A DNA stretch of 40,417 nt from an uncultured Pseudomonadota bacterium (GTDB lineage: Bacteria > Pseudomonadota > Alphaproteobacteria > Rs-D84). Position 1 is the first letter of the stretch; the number at the start of each line of letters is the position of its first letter. The translations under genes were made by a program, and so were the position numbers. The notes beneath the pieces were generated by a model. It did not search any database and was not told the DNA's origin. It was given only the letters and a program-made list of their open reading frames with translations. Below, one piece after another: positions 7,209 through 15,855 of this stretch. The DNA is taken from positions 1 to 40,417 of the forward strand of contig OOHL01000006.1 in the NCBI GenBank assembly GCA_900321105.1, written 5' to 3'.

Positions 7209-9819
7209 TTGTAATCCGTATAGTATCTTCATCAACGAATAATTCTTTTTTGTCGCCAAAAACGTTCCATAATTGTTTATGCCAAACCATGTCTGGCGCA
7301 CGATCCATATCGCATCCATATATGTACAATTCATCGCGTGTTCGTGTCATTGCAACATAAAGCAATCGATAATATTCAGCAATTTGATCAGATTTGTTTT
7401 TGTCGGCAACTGATTCTAATGCATTGCTGGTTTTTGTTTTCCACAGCCAAACATCATAATTTGAATTGTTGTGCAAATAATTTGCATTTAATATTGTATC
7501 TGGTTTTGGAAACGTCAATGTGTCAATCAAAAACACTACCGGCGAAGCCAATCCCTTGCTGCCATGGACAGTCATTATACGCACGCCCTGGCTGGCATCC
7601 ATATCACGCTTAATTTCGCTGTCCCCAGTTATAAACCATTTTAGAAAATGATAAAGCGTTCCAGGCTGTGTCCGTTCATAAGCCAAACACATGGTTATAA
7701 ATTCTTCCATTGGGTCTATAACTTGTTTGCCCAGTGCAGATATAAATTTTTGACGTGCGTTATTTTTATTTAAAACATATGTAAAAAATGAATATGGCGC
7801 CATGGTTTTTGATTGTTCAATTATGTCTTGTAAATCATTATAAATATCTGGATAAACATCATGCAAAATATCAAAAATATTTCGTGATGTTTCATCGTTT
7901 TTTAAATCATTTTTGATTTTGCACAATTCGAAAATATCACGTTCTTTCAATTGATAAAAGGGACTCTTTAAAACACAACACAAACTGTAATCGTTTGTAT
8001 TATCCAGACAAAATCTGACCAAATGCAACATGTCTTTTATTGCAGAAAATTCAGGTAATTTTATTCTGTCATTACCTGCGATATCTATTCCACGTTTTTT
8101 CAATGCATTTGATAACAAATCTACAAATGCACCACGTTTTTGAACCAATACCATAATATCTTTTGGGGCACGCCCATTATTAATCAGTTCTTCGATTTTG
8201 TCTGCCAACATATTTACATAAAGTTTGTTTTTATCAACACCTGTTTTGTCGCACTTAAATATATCATGCATTTCAACAAAACCTTTGGCATTTTCGCGAA
8301 AACATTTGTGTTTATTATTATGAAAGCTTGTTTTTGCAATGATTTCTGGATTATCAAAGAAACAATCAACTGTATCTAATATTGGTTTTACAGAACGAAA
8401 ACTTTGATCCAAGGCAACTTCACGAATTGTTCGATAATTATTTTCAATTTGTTCTGCGATTGATGCACGGCTTTCCGCAAAGGCATTTGGATCTGCATTT
8501 TGGAACCCATAAATAGATTGTTTGGTATCGCCCACTACGAAAAGCGAACGATTGTTTTCGCCATCGCCATCTGTAAAAAAGTCACCAGCCAAGGACCGCA
8601 ATATATTCCATTGTTGTGGGCTGGTATCTTGTGCTTCATCAACCAATATATGCGACAATGAAACATCTAATTGCGACAGCACCCACCCCATAACATCTGG
8701 TTTTGAAAACAATTTTTGCGTATATAAAATCAAATCTTCAAAATCCAGCAAATTATGTTCTTGTTTAATTGCTCTGTAAGTGTTCGCAAAATCCATTGCC
8801 AAATCAAAAAGAGCCATTGTGTCTTGAAAAATAGACATATTTAACAAATATTGTTGAACATTATAAACACGCGTTGCCTCTTCAACAAAAGCATCTGTTT
8901 TTAATATGTTTTTAATGATGGTATTATCAGCTGTTAAATATGCAGATTTATATTCTGAAAAATCTATAGTATTTTCAATGTATTGTTCTGTTAATTTTAT
9001 TAAATTTTGGATATATTGTGCCGGCTTTTTTGATGATTTTTCAATGTCACGCGCCGTTTCTAGTGTTTTTATCAGTTTTGTACTATCTTGATTAACATCT
9101 ATCTCTTTATCAAGATTCAATATTTTTCGTGCAGTTTCAATGAAGTATTCGCGATATTTGTTTGTATCTTCAACCTGAAAAAACGAACGATAACGCGACA
9201 ACAATAATTCACGTAATTCAGACAGAAAATATTCAGATTTAATGTCTATTATGCGGTAAAAAGCATTGATAGTATTTTGAATATTTGTCACATTATTAAA
9301 TGAATTCTTTATCATACGATCAAACGCATCTTGTAATAATACCGATTGCGCCGCACCAGATACCAAAGACCATGATGGCGATATACCCGCCTCTAATGGA
9401 AAACGATGCAAAATCTCTTCGCAAAAACTGTGTATGGTTTTTATCTTTAAGACATCTGGATTATCGATATACATAAAAAATACACGGCGTGCATACGCTA
9501 AATCTTTGTCAGATGCAGGGGTGTTTTCGGATATTCCATCTAATAATTCACGTAATTTTTCATCGTCCACCATTGCCCAATCGCGCAAAGAATCCAAAAT
9601 ACGATTACGCATTTCACCTGCGGCGGCATTTGTGTATGTTAAACAAAGTATTCCGGGCACAATTCCGTCATTATATTTCCCACCACGGAACAAAATACGC
9701 AAAAGACGGCGCACCAGAACAGTTGTTTTACCAGTGCCAGCGTTCGCCTGAACCCAAATGTTTTCAGACGGGTCTGATGCAATGTTTTGCGAAGAAGAAA
9801 AAACTTCGTTTTGTGACAT
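7165..9819 (-). CDS. addA: AddA-type UvrD/RecB-family double-strand break repair helicase
   Basis: AddA is the helicase/nuclease subunit that resects double-strand breaks with AddB. All SF1 helicase motifs are visible in the 884-residue frame: Q-motif region then ANAGTGKTT (residues 25-33), ILVDEAQDTSPQQWNIL, FVVGDTKQSIYGFQNADP, ALDQSFRSV, GVRIMTVHGSKGLASPVVFL and YRLLYVAMTRTRDELYIYG. The family is usually about 1100 residues because it ends in a nuclease domain; here the frame closes at CKE and that domain continues in the overlapping +1 frame. No addB is adjacent. The start follows an AAGAG-like site and has its own promoter. Confidence 0.9.
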   Translation of the reverse strand: MSQNEVFSSSQNIASDPSENIWVQANAGTGKTTVLVRRLLRILFRGGKYNDGIVPGILCLTYTNAAAGEMRNRILDSLRDWAMVDDEKLRELLDGISENTPASDKDLAYARRVFFMYIDNPDVLKIKTIHSFCEEILHRFPLEAGISPSWSLVSGAAQSVLLQDAFDRMIKNSFNNVTNIQNTINAFYRIIDIKSEYFLSELRELLLSRYRSFFQVEDTNKYREYFIETARKILNLDKEIDVNQDSTKLIKTLETARDIEKSSKKPAQYIQNLIKLTEQYIENTIDFSEYKSAYLTADNTIIKNILKTDAFVEEATRVYNVQQYLLNMSIFQDTMALFDLAMDFANTYRAIKQEHNLLDFEDLILYTQKLFSKPDVMGWVLSQLDVSLSHILVDEAQDTSPQQWNILRSLAGDFFTDGDGENNRSLFVVGDTKQSIYGFQNADPNAFAESRASIAEQIENNYRTIREVALDQSFRSVKPILDTVDCFFDNPEIIAKTSFHNNKHKCFRENAKGFVEMHDIFKCDKTGVDKNKLYVNMLADKIEELINNGRAPKDIMVLVQKRGAFVDLLSNALKKRGIDIAGNDRIKLPEFSAIKDMLHLVRFCLDNTNDYSLCCVLKSPFYQLKERDIFELCKIKNDLKNDETSRNIFDILHDVYPDIYNDLQDIIEQSKTMAPYSFFTYVLNKNNARQKFISALGKQVIDPMEEFITMCLAYERTQPGTLYHFLKWFITGDSEIKRDMDASQGVRIMTVHGSKGLASPVVFLIDTLTFPKPDTILNANYLHNNSNYDVWLWKTKTSNALESVADKNKSDQIAEYYRLLYVAMTRTRDELYIYGCDMDRAPDMVWHKQLWNVFGDKKELFVDEDTIRITNDTKLERIFDWCKE

Positions 9820-9827
9820 TTATACTC

Positions 9828-9872
9828 TTGCTTTCTTTGAAAGATTTTAGTATAAATTTCCTTAGAGTTCAA
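9828..9872. promoter_or_regulatory. Face-to-face divergent promoters for addA and the coiled-coil gene
   Basis: Plus strand: TTGCTT (9828-9833), 17-nt spacer, TATAAA (9851-9856). Minus strand: TTGAAC (9872-9867), 17-nt spacer, TAAAAT (9849-9844). The two -10 boxes are separated by a single base, so RNA polymerase probably cannot occupy both at once, which would couple expression of the two genes inversely. Confidence 0.6.
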
Positions 9873-9897
9873 GGATGTTATTTCAGGAGAAAGAGTT

Positions 9898-11817
9898 ATG
9901 AATCAAACATTGGTTATTTTATCATTAGTTTTGGGATTTTTATTGTTTGTAAACTTAATTGCGTTGTTTTTTATTTCGCGCAAATCTCAACAGGTTATGC
10001 ACTCTTTGTTGGAAATAATGACACATCCAGAACAAGCAAAAATCAAAGATGCAACGCGTGTGTTGCAAACTATATTAAAAGACGAAATTACAAAAATTGA
10101 TAATAACTTTAAATCTATGTCTGAAACTTTGGAAAATCAGATTGCGCATACAAATGAAATTAAACAGGTTCTTGGCGAACAAAACGATAAATTGGTGGCA
10201 ACCGCGGATGAAGCAACCAAGAAAATTGTACAAATGTCGCAAAGACTGGACAACACTGTTGATGGATTAAGCAGTATAGTTTCATCAAGTGTATGGACAG
10301 ATGTACAACATACAACCGATAATTTTTCTGCGACAATGGAAACTTTGTTAAATAAAATATCAGACACATCAAACACAGCCACAGAAAATGCCGTACGCGT
10401 TCAGGATCAAATAAATCAATGTATTGAAAACGAAAAGCAAATCAGTGAACAATTACAAAACCATTTCAATACAAACACTGAAAACATGGATAAATTGACC
10501 GCATCTGGAAATGCGCTGCAACAACAGTTAACAGATTTAAGTGCCAGTGTCACATCAGGATTTGAAAATGTGACAAATGCATCAACAAATTACGATGAAA
10601 CGATGCATCAAAACGACAAATTATTAAGTGATTATTTGACCAAACTTTCTGAATTTACAAAACGCGCAGGCAAAGAATTAACGCGCCAGGTTAACACTAT
10701 GACAGAAACAGCAAATGTTGTCGGCGCAAATGTTCGTTTGGCAGAAACCTCTATTGATAAACAGTTAAGAAAACTTGAAAGTGCAATCGAGGCATTAAAT
10801 AATTCTACAAGCAACACGACAGATTCTGTTCGCGGAATATCAAACGAATTATCCGGATTAACAAATCGTTTTGATTCTGAAATTCACGAATTTTCAACCG
10901 GGGTTGTAAAAGAAATCAAGGATGTTTCAGGCGTCGCAAATAAAACATTGGAAAACACTAAATCTGCGGCAACTGAATTTGCAAATTCTGTAAAAAGTAT
11001 GGGTGTAGGCGTTCGTGAAACATTGATTGAAATGAACAAAGCGCACACACAATTGTCCGGACAGTCTGAAAATTTGATAAAGATGTCTGTCGAAACAACA
11101 GAACAATTAAAGCCATTATCTGAATTGATTGAAAAATATTATGCAGCCCTGCCCGATTTGGCGTCTGGTTCGCGTGATATGAGCGAAAATTTGAATACTA
11201 TCGTAAATACATTGGTTGAAAAAATAGAATTACTGAAAACATCAATTTCTGAATCGTTGGAAAAGATAAATTCTTCATCGACTCAATTGGGTAATTTGGC
11301 GGGTGAATCGCGTCAACAAATGATAGATTTAATGTCCGATTATGCCAAGGCTGTCGATGCAATGCAAAGTTTGAATAAACAAATGATGGTTGCACGTGCA
11401 TCTGCACCGATGGATGCAATAAAAGTTGCACCAAGCGCATCTTTCAAGCCAATCAGCACAAAAGATTTCTTGGCACAAACAGATAAATTATTTGAAAAAC
11501 TTTATGAACAAGCCGTTGATTTAACGCGCGCTTCGAATGCCGAAATTCCAGAAATTGTTTGGAATAAATATAACAATGGCGACACCAAGATATTTGCAAA
11601 ATGGTTGGTAAAAATGTTTAATGCAACCGATAAAAAGCAAATACGCGAATTGATAAAATCTGACAAGATATTTAATTCCCAGGCAACACAATTCGTACGC
11701 AATTTTGAAAAGATATTAAGCGGCGCAGAACAAACTAACGATGCTGACAAAGTTAAAACCGCCCTGCTTAAAACTGATTTAGGAACCATATACGCCGCAC
11801 TGGCAAAGAATATATAA
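9898..11817 (+). CDS. Membrane-anchored coiled-coil protein with conserved C-terminal domain
   Basis: The 639-residue product starts with one membrane helix (about residues 5-26). A very long, mostly heptad-like region rich in Ser, Thr, Asn and Gln follows (about 40-520), resembling the signalling rods of chemoreceptors or filamentous septal proteins, but no chemoreceptor hairpin is recognised. A separate folded C-terminal domain (about 525-639; KDFLAQTDKLFEKLYEQ, IPEIVWNKYNNGD, FVRNFEKIL, TDLGTIYAALAKNI) resembles a domain I recall in other alphaproteobacterial proteins of unknown role. A strong AGGAG site precedes the ATG. It probably lies at the inner membrane; function is unknown. Confidence 0.85.
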   Translation: MNQTLVILSLVLGFLLFVNLIALFFISRKSQQVMHSLLEIMTHPEQAKIKDATRVLQTILKDEITKIDNNFKSMSETLENQIAHTNEIKQVLGEQNDKLVATADEATKKIVQMSQRLDNTVDGLSSIVSSSVWTDVQHTTDNFSATMETLLNKISDTSNTATENAVRVQDQINQCIENEKQISEQLQNHFNTNTENMDKLTASGNALQQQLTDLSASVTSGFENVTNASTNYDETMHQNDKLLSDYLTKLSEFTKRAGKELTRQVNTMTETANVVGANVRLAETSIDKQLRKLESAIEALNNSTSNTTDSVRGISNELSGLTNRFDSEIHEFSTGVVKEIKDVSGVANKTLENTKSAATEFANSVKSMGVGVRETLIEMNKAHTQLSGQSENLIKMSVETTEQLKPLSELIEKYYAALPDLASGSRDMSENLNTIVNTLVEKIELLKTSISESLEKINSSSTQLGNLAGESRQQMIDLMSDYAKAVDAMQSLNKQMMVARASAPMDAIKVAPSASFKPISTKDFLAQTDKLFEKLYEQAVDLTRASNAEIPEIVWNKYNNGDTKIFAKWLVKMFNATDKKQIRELIKSDKIFNSQATQFVRNFEKILSGAEQTNDADKVKTALLKTDLGTIYAALAKNI

Positions 11818-11823
11818 ATAAAA

Positions 11824-11848
11824 CGGCACAGAAACGTGCCGATTTTTT
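11824..11848 (+). terminator. Rho-independent terminator of the coiled-coil gene
   Basis: CGGCAC and GTGCCG form a perfect 6-bp stem with a 6-nt loop, followed by a T-rich tract. Confidence 0.85.
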
Positions 11849-11850
11849 AT

Positions 11851-11879
11851 TTTACAAATAACTGTCTTTTTGATAAAAT
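11851..11879 (+). promoter_or_regulatory. Promoter of the structured RNA
   Basis: TTTACA (11851-11856), exactly 17 nt, then TAAAAT (11874-11879). Predicted transcription start near 11886. Confidence 0.65.
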
Positions 11880-11885
11880 TCAAAC

Positions 11886-12069
11886 TGAATCCAATGGGAA
11901 TTGGCTTCTGGGACTTAGAACATCCCATGTTTAGACGGCACGTGTTGTGTCGTAATCCGCCGTGGTGCATTTTGCATCACACCCTGACATATTGGTCGGG
12001 GTGCCACATTTGTGGGGCATTTCTAAACATGCTGTTCTAACCCCCGACCGCCCTTTGGACGGTCTTTTT
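11886..12069 (+). ncRNA. Structured RNA, riboswitch-like leader or independent small RNA
   Basis: About 184 nt between a good promoter and an intrinsic terminator, with no plausible ORF. A long closing stem pairs GGG 11910-11912, TTAGAACA 11915-11922 and CATGTTTAGA 11926-11935 with TCTAAACATG 12022-12031, TGTTCTAA 12033-12040 and the following Cs. Inside are four hairpins: 11936-11952, 11962-11980, 11982-12001 and 12004-12015. The terminator pairs GACCG (12046-12050) with CGGTC (12060-12064). GGTCGGGG (11994-12001) is perfectly complementary to CCCCGACC (12042-12049), so an antiterminator can compete with it. Only 30 nt separate it from the next gene. No known riboswitch class is recognised; 6S RNA was considered but the fold is branched rather than a rod. 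Confidence 0.6.
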
Positions 12070-12099
12070 GTTTATTAAAACCGAAAACGGGAGGGGATA

Positions 12100-13017
12100 T
12101 TGAAAAAAGTGTTTTTTATATTTGTTATATTAGTACAAATTCCAAGTATTATTTGGGCAGATACTTGCCCCGCTGGATATCAACCCGCAGAATACGAAGT
12201 TTTGGAATATATCGAATCTACAGGTACACAATATATAGATACAGAAATTATACCTTCAACTAATAATTATATTATAAATACCACAATAACTCCTCTTATT
12301 GCTGACGTAAATGTTTTAGTTGGCGTGGCAAATAGTAGTAAAGGTTATCCAGGTATATTAATCAACGGTACGGGTATATTTAGATATGGGAACCAAAATT
12401 TTCAACATATATCGCCTTCTTTTGTACAAAATACTAAATATGCTTTAACTTTAAGTGAAAAGAAATTAGTTGTAAATGGAATAGTTTATACAACAACCGA
12501 TCCTTCATATGAAGGGAATATAGAATATAGTATATACCTTTTTGCAAGAAATAATGGGATAGATGGTGTAGGAAATCAAGCGACAATGAGATTATATAGT
12601 TATAGTATTAGTAATGGAGCACAGATTATACAAAACCTTATCCCAGTAAAACGTGCGTCAGATAATGTAATTGGTATGTACGACACAGTAACGAATACAT
12701 TCTTTACAAACGCAGGTACTGGCACATTTATTGCAGGACCGGAAACATATGAAAGTATTTATGGTAATGGAAGCGGATGCAAAGTTTGCCCTCCAAATAC
12801 ATATAAAGATATATCAGGGAACGTTCCGTGCACATCATGTCCATCAACAACGTTTTCGAAAACTGGCGCAACCAGTATTAATGATTGTGGTCATGTAATG
12901 CATGTTGGTGATAAAATATATTTCCTGGGATCACAAAAATTAACAACACCTGCATTACATGTTCGTATGCCAGACGGCACAATTTATTATGGCAGTTTGT
13001 ATCAACAAATAGAATAA
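12100..13017 (+). CDS. Secreted cysteine-rich protein with lectin-like domain
   Basis: The product has 305 residues with a signal peptide (cleavage near IIWA|D, residue 20). Residues about 36-215 look like a concanavalin/laminin-G-type beta-sandwich, starting with the common LEYIESTGTQYIDT phrase. Then follows a GCC2/GCC3-like cysteine repeat (CKVCPPNTYKD and CTSCPSTTFSKTGATS, about 228-265). The end (267-305) has HVGDKIYFLGSQK, TTPALHV and DGTIYYGSLY, similar to the C-terminus of the 22944 protein. The start is a TTG placed after a strong GGGAGGGG site. It has no obvious promoter of its own other than read-through of the upstream structured RNA. Confidence 0.85.
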   Translation: MKKVFFIFVILVQIPSIIWADTCPAGYQPAEYEVLEYIESTGTQYIDTEIIPSTNNYIINTTITPLIADVNVLVGVANSSKGYPGILINGTGIFRYGNQNFQHISPSFVQNTKYALTLSEKKLVVNGIVYTTTDPSYEGNIEYSIYLFARNNGIDGVGNQATMRLYSYSISNGAQIIQNLIPVKRASDNVIGMYDTVTNTFFTNAGTGTFIAGPETYESIYGNGSGCKVCPPNTYKDISGNVPCTSCPSTTFSKTGATSINDCGHVMHVGDKIYFLGSQKLTTPALHVRMPDGTIYYGSLYQQIE

Positions 13018-13055
13018 ATTGTTTTTATCTTTGCATACAAATATTTTAGTAAAAC

Positions 13056-13080
13056 AACCGCCACAAAGGCGGTTTGTTTT
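13056..13080. terminator. Terminator between convergent genes
   Basis: AACCGCC and GGCGGTT form a 7-bp stem with a 5-nt loop, followed on the plus strand by a T-rich tract. The minus-strand side has an A/T-rich flank, so it may work in both directions. Confidence 0.8.
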
Positions 13081-13682
13081 TATTTGGTATGTTGTGCCAC
13101 TGAATTCATAAACGCACGCAGACGGTCATCAAAAGCAACCAAATTCTGATTACAATTCACAATATGATCAATATTGACGCGTGCGCGTTTAAAATCATCC
13201 ATATTGCAAGTGTTTTGTTTGCGAACATCCAAATCGTTTGGCATATTTTGACGGCTTTTTGCAATTTCAAAATTATTCCATGGCGGCATAAACCATAACA
13301 CACGAAAATCATATACATGTCGCCAATCATGACGTTTAAACCAAGACATTAATTGACGAACATATTTTGGTTGAATCACATCATAAACCAGATTTTGCTC
13401 CCAGTGTTTTTTGATTTCAAATTCTGGCACACCGTAAAGCCATTTTTTATCACCAGGTTTCCAAAATTTTTCATTAACAAAAAGATATGTTGCGAATTTT
13501 TCTTCTTCAAAATATTTTTCATCCCGGAAATAATATTCAACCCCATCTGTTTCACCATCGCGCATTTGACGTGTTGTTGCAGATTTTAAATTATAAAAAG
13601 CACCATTTGGTAAAATATTTTTAATAAAATAAGATTTTCCACTGCCTGATAATCCGGTACAAAATAAAACTGTTTTTTTCAT
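13080..13682 (-). CDS. Guanylate-kinase-like P-loop protein
   Basis: The 200-residue protein has a P-loop GLSGSGKS at residues 10-17 and a guanylate-kinase-type block SATTRQMRDGETDGVEYYF at 34-52, matching the S-TTR-R-GE-DG-Y-F pattern of the GMP-binding region. The remainder (tryptophan-rich, with NIDHIVNC near the end) departs from canonical Gmk, so this may be a paralogue with another nucleotide or polymer substrate. The ATG at 13682 follows AAAGGA; a longer frame to 13721 would overlap that site and is rejected. It is downstream of rpoD, with a 42-nt gap that contains its ribosome-binding site, and probably lies in the same transcript. Confidence 0.75.
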   Translation of the reverse strand: MKKTVLFCTGLSGSGKSYFIKNILPNGAFYNLKSATTRQMRDGETDGVEYYFRDEKYFEEEKFATYLFVNEKFWKPGDKKWLYGVPEFEIKKHWEQNLVYDVIQPKYVRQLMSWFKRHDWRHVYDFRVLWFMPPWNNFEIAKSRQNMPNDLDVRKQNTCNMDDFKRARVNIDHIVNCNQNLVAFDDRLRAFMNSVAQHTK

Positions 13683-13724
13683 ATTTTCCTTTACAAAACA
13701 GCCCGCAAAAATGCGGGCCATATT

Positions 13725-15815
13725 TTAATCTTCCAAGAAACTGCGCAATTTACGTGCACGTGTCGGGTGCTTTAATTTATTAAGCGCCTTTTGTTCAATC
13801 TGACGGATACGTTCACGTGTCACACCGATATATTCACCAACCTCTTCCAATGTGCTGGTTTTGTTAGTAGACATACCAAAACGTTGACGCAAAACTGTTT
13901 CTTCTTTTGGATCCAATTCAGAAAGAATTTGTGTGACGATTTTACGCAAATTCTTTTGTGCCGCAGATGTGAACGGATTTTTAGCCGTTTCATCGGCGAT
14001 AATTTCAATACGCGAACTGTCATCTTCGCTGCCAACTGGGGCTTCCAAAGACATTGGTTTCAAATTAACCTTCATAGCCTTGTGAATCTTGTCCACCGGC
14101 AAATAAATAATTTTTGACAATTCTTCTGCGGTTGGTTGACGTCCATATTTATGCATAAATTGACGCGATGCACGTTGAATCTTGTGTATATTATCAATCA
14201 TATGCACCGGAATACGAATTGTGCGCGCCTGGTCTGCAATGCTGCGCGAAATACCTTGTTGAATCCAGTTCGTTGCGTATGTAGAAAATTTATTACCCAA
14301 ACGATAATCAAATTTATCAACTGCCTTCATCAAACCAATATTTCCGTCTTGGACAAGGTCTGAAAAATCAAGTCCCAAACCACGATTGCTGGATTTCTTT
14401 GCAAATTTAATAACAAGACGCAAATTTGCTTCTATCATTTCGCGTTTGGCACGTGCCGCTTCGGCTTGACCACGACGAACCAATTCAACAACCTTTTTAT
14501 ATTCAGATGTTGGCTGACCTGTTTCTTTCGCAATTGCAGTGATATCTTCTTGAATCTTTAAAACATCAGCCTGGTGTTTTGTAGCAAAGTTTTGCCATGC
14601 AGCGCTTTTGTTTCTGGTTAATTTCTTAACCCAGTTGCGATTTAATTCATTTCCGGTATATTCTGCCAAGAAATCTTCGCGTTTAATCTTGCAAGCCAAT
14701 GCCAAACGCAACATCTTGCCTTCCAATCCCATCAGTAATTGATCGCGTTGTGTCAATTTTTCCATAATTTCGGCGATTCTGTCATCATTAAGGCGGATTT
14801 TGCCGACATATTCAAACAATTCAACGCGCAATTTATTATATTTCTTTTCCAGAACATCATCAGGTTTAGATGAAGTTAACAAATTATCCAGACGTTTTGC
14901 CTGCAGTTTTTGCATGCTTGAAAATACGCGTTTAATTTTAGTGAACAAGTCTGTAATCATTGGCATCAAAGAATCTTCCATTACTGGAATTGGCACACCG
15001 GAGGAACTGCGTTGCCCGTCTTCTTTTTTGCCATCTTCGTCTTCATCCAATTCTTCGTCATCATCGTCTTCGTCATTTGATACAGAATCTTCCAACGCAT
15101 CCAAATCATCATCATTTAAATCATCAACCTGGTCAACACCTTTGGATTTTAATGTGTCCGCCAATGCCGCCAATGATTTTTGTTCGGATTCACTGGAATA
15201 CATAACTTCTAAATTAACGATGTGGCGCAAACGAATATCGCCGTTTAATAATTGTTGATACCAATCCAACATAGCCTGGATTGTCATAGGGCTTTCACAT
15301 AAACCATAAACCATCAATCTGGACGCAGCCTCGATACGTTGTGCGATTGCAATTTCACCGGCAGCAGTCAATAATTGAACTGTTCCGATTTGTTTAAGAT
15401 ACGATTGAACAGAATCTTGAATACCAAGAACCAGATTTCCTGTTGAACTGCGTTCCAATTGTTTCGCATAGTGTTCATAATCGTCATCGTTAACATCAAC
15501 CTGTTCTGCATCCGCATTTAATAAATCACGGGTTTTATCACGGTTGTAATTTTCATCATCTTCTTCGTAATATTTTTCCATATCACGTGTGAATCTGTCA
15601 CTGCCGGTTTCTAAGATTTCCAATTCCAAATCTTGTTTAAAGAATTCAAGAACTTCGTCTTTTTCTTCGTCTGGCACTTCGTCAGCTTGAATAGCGGCAT
15701 CAAAATCCATCTGGGAAAGGTAGCCCACTTCATTTGCAGACAATGCCAATTCTTTCAAACTTTCTGGTAATGAATCAATCAATAATTTTGTTGCTTCATC
15801 TAGTTTTTTAGTCAT
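13725..15815 (-). CDS. rpoD: RNA polymerase primary sigma factor RpoD
   Basis: The 696-residue protein has region 1.1 (N-terminal 80 residues), region 1.2 (GTVQLLTAAGEIAIAQRIE), a very acidic non-conserved insert (about 225-265), regions 2.1-2.4 beginning near residue 464, region 3 and a region 4.2 helix-turn-helix (TLEEVGEYIGVTRERIRQIE). It directs core polymerase to housekeeping promoters. Region 2.3-2.4 departs from the usual primary-sigma sequence: the usual YKFSTYATWWIRQ reads NKFSTYATNWIQQ, placing Asn at 508 and 516 and Gln at 519 instead of Tyr, Trp and Arg. It has an AAAGG ribosome-binding site. Promoters in the window still look like TTGA-n17-TATAAT. Confidence 0.97.
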   Translation of the reverse strand: MTKKLDEATKLLIDSLPESLKELALSANEVGYLSQMDFDAAIQADEVPDEEKDEVLEFFKQDLELEILETGSDRFTRDMEKYYEEDDENYNRDKTRDLLNADAEQVDVNDDDYEHYAKQLERSSTGNLVLGIQDSVQSYLKQIGTVQLLTAAGEIAIAQRIEAASRLMVYGLCESPMTIQAMLDWYQQLLNGDIRLRHIVNLEVMYSSESEQKSLAALADTLKSKGVDQVDDLNDDDLDALEDSVSNDEDDDDEELDEDEDGKKEDGQRSSSGVPIPVMEDSLMPMITDLFTKIKRVFSSMQKLQAKRLDNLLTSSKPDDVLEKKYNKLRVELFEYVGKIRLNDDRIAEIMEKLTQRDQLLMGLEGKMLRLALACKIKREDFLAEYTGNELNRNWVKKLTRNKSAAWQNFATKHQADVLKIQEDITAIAKETGQPTSEYKKVVELVRRGQAEAARAKREMIEANLRLVIKFAKKSSNRGLGLDFSDLVQDGNIGLMKAVDKFDYRLGNKFSTYATNWIQQGISRSIADQARTIRIPVHMIDNIHKIQRASRQFMHKYGRQPTAEELSKIIYLPVDKIHKAMKVNLKPMSLEAPVGSEDDSSRIEIIADETAKNPFTSAAQKNLRKIVTQILSELDPKEETVLRQRFGMSTNKTSTLEEVGEYIGVTRERIRQIEQKALNKLKHPTRARKLRSFLED

Positions 15816-15855
15816 AAAAAAACCTTTGATTTATGGGTGTGAAACATAAAAATAC

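Noticed and set aside
11886..12069. tmRNA or SRP RNA as identity of the structured RNA
   Set aside because: No tag reading frame starting Ala-Asn-Asp, no tRNA-like ends, and no SRP GGAAGG/AGCAG core motif.
13683..13721. Longer guanylate-kinase-like protein starting at 13721
   Set aside because: It would overlap the AAAGGA site that serves ATG 13682, and the P-loop normally lies close to the N-terminus.
14800..15258. Plus-strand serine-rich frame
   Set aside because: It is the antisense of the acidic insert of rpoD; its low-complexity composition is explained by that.
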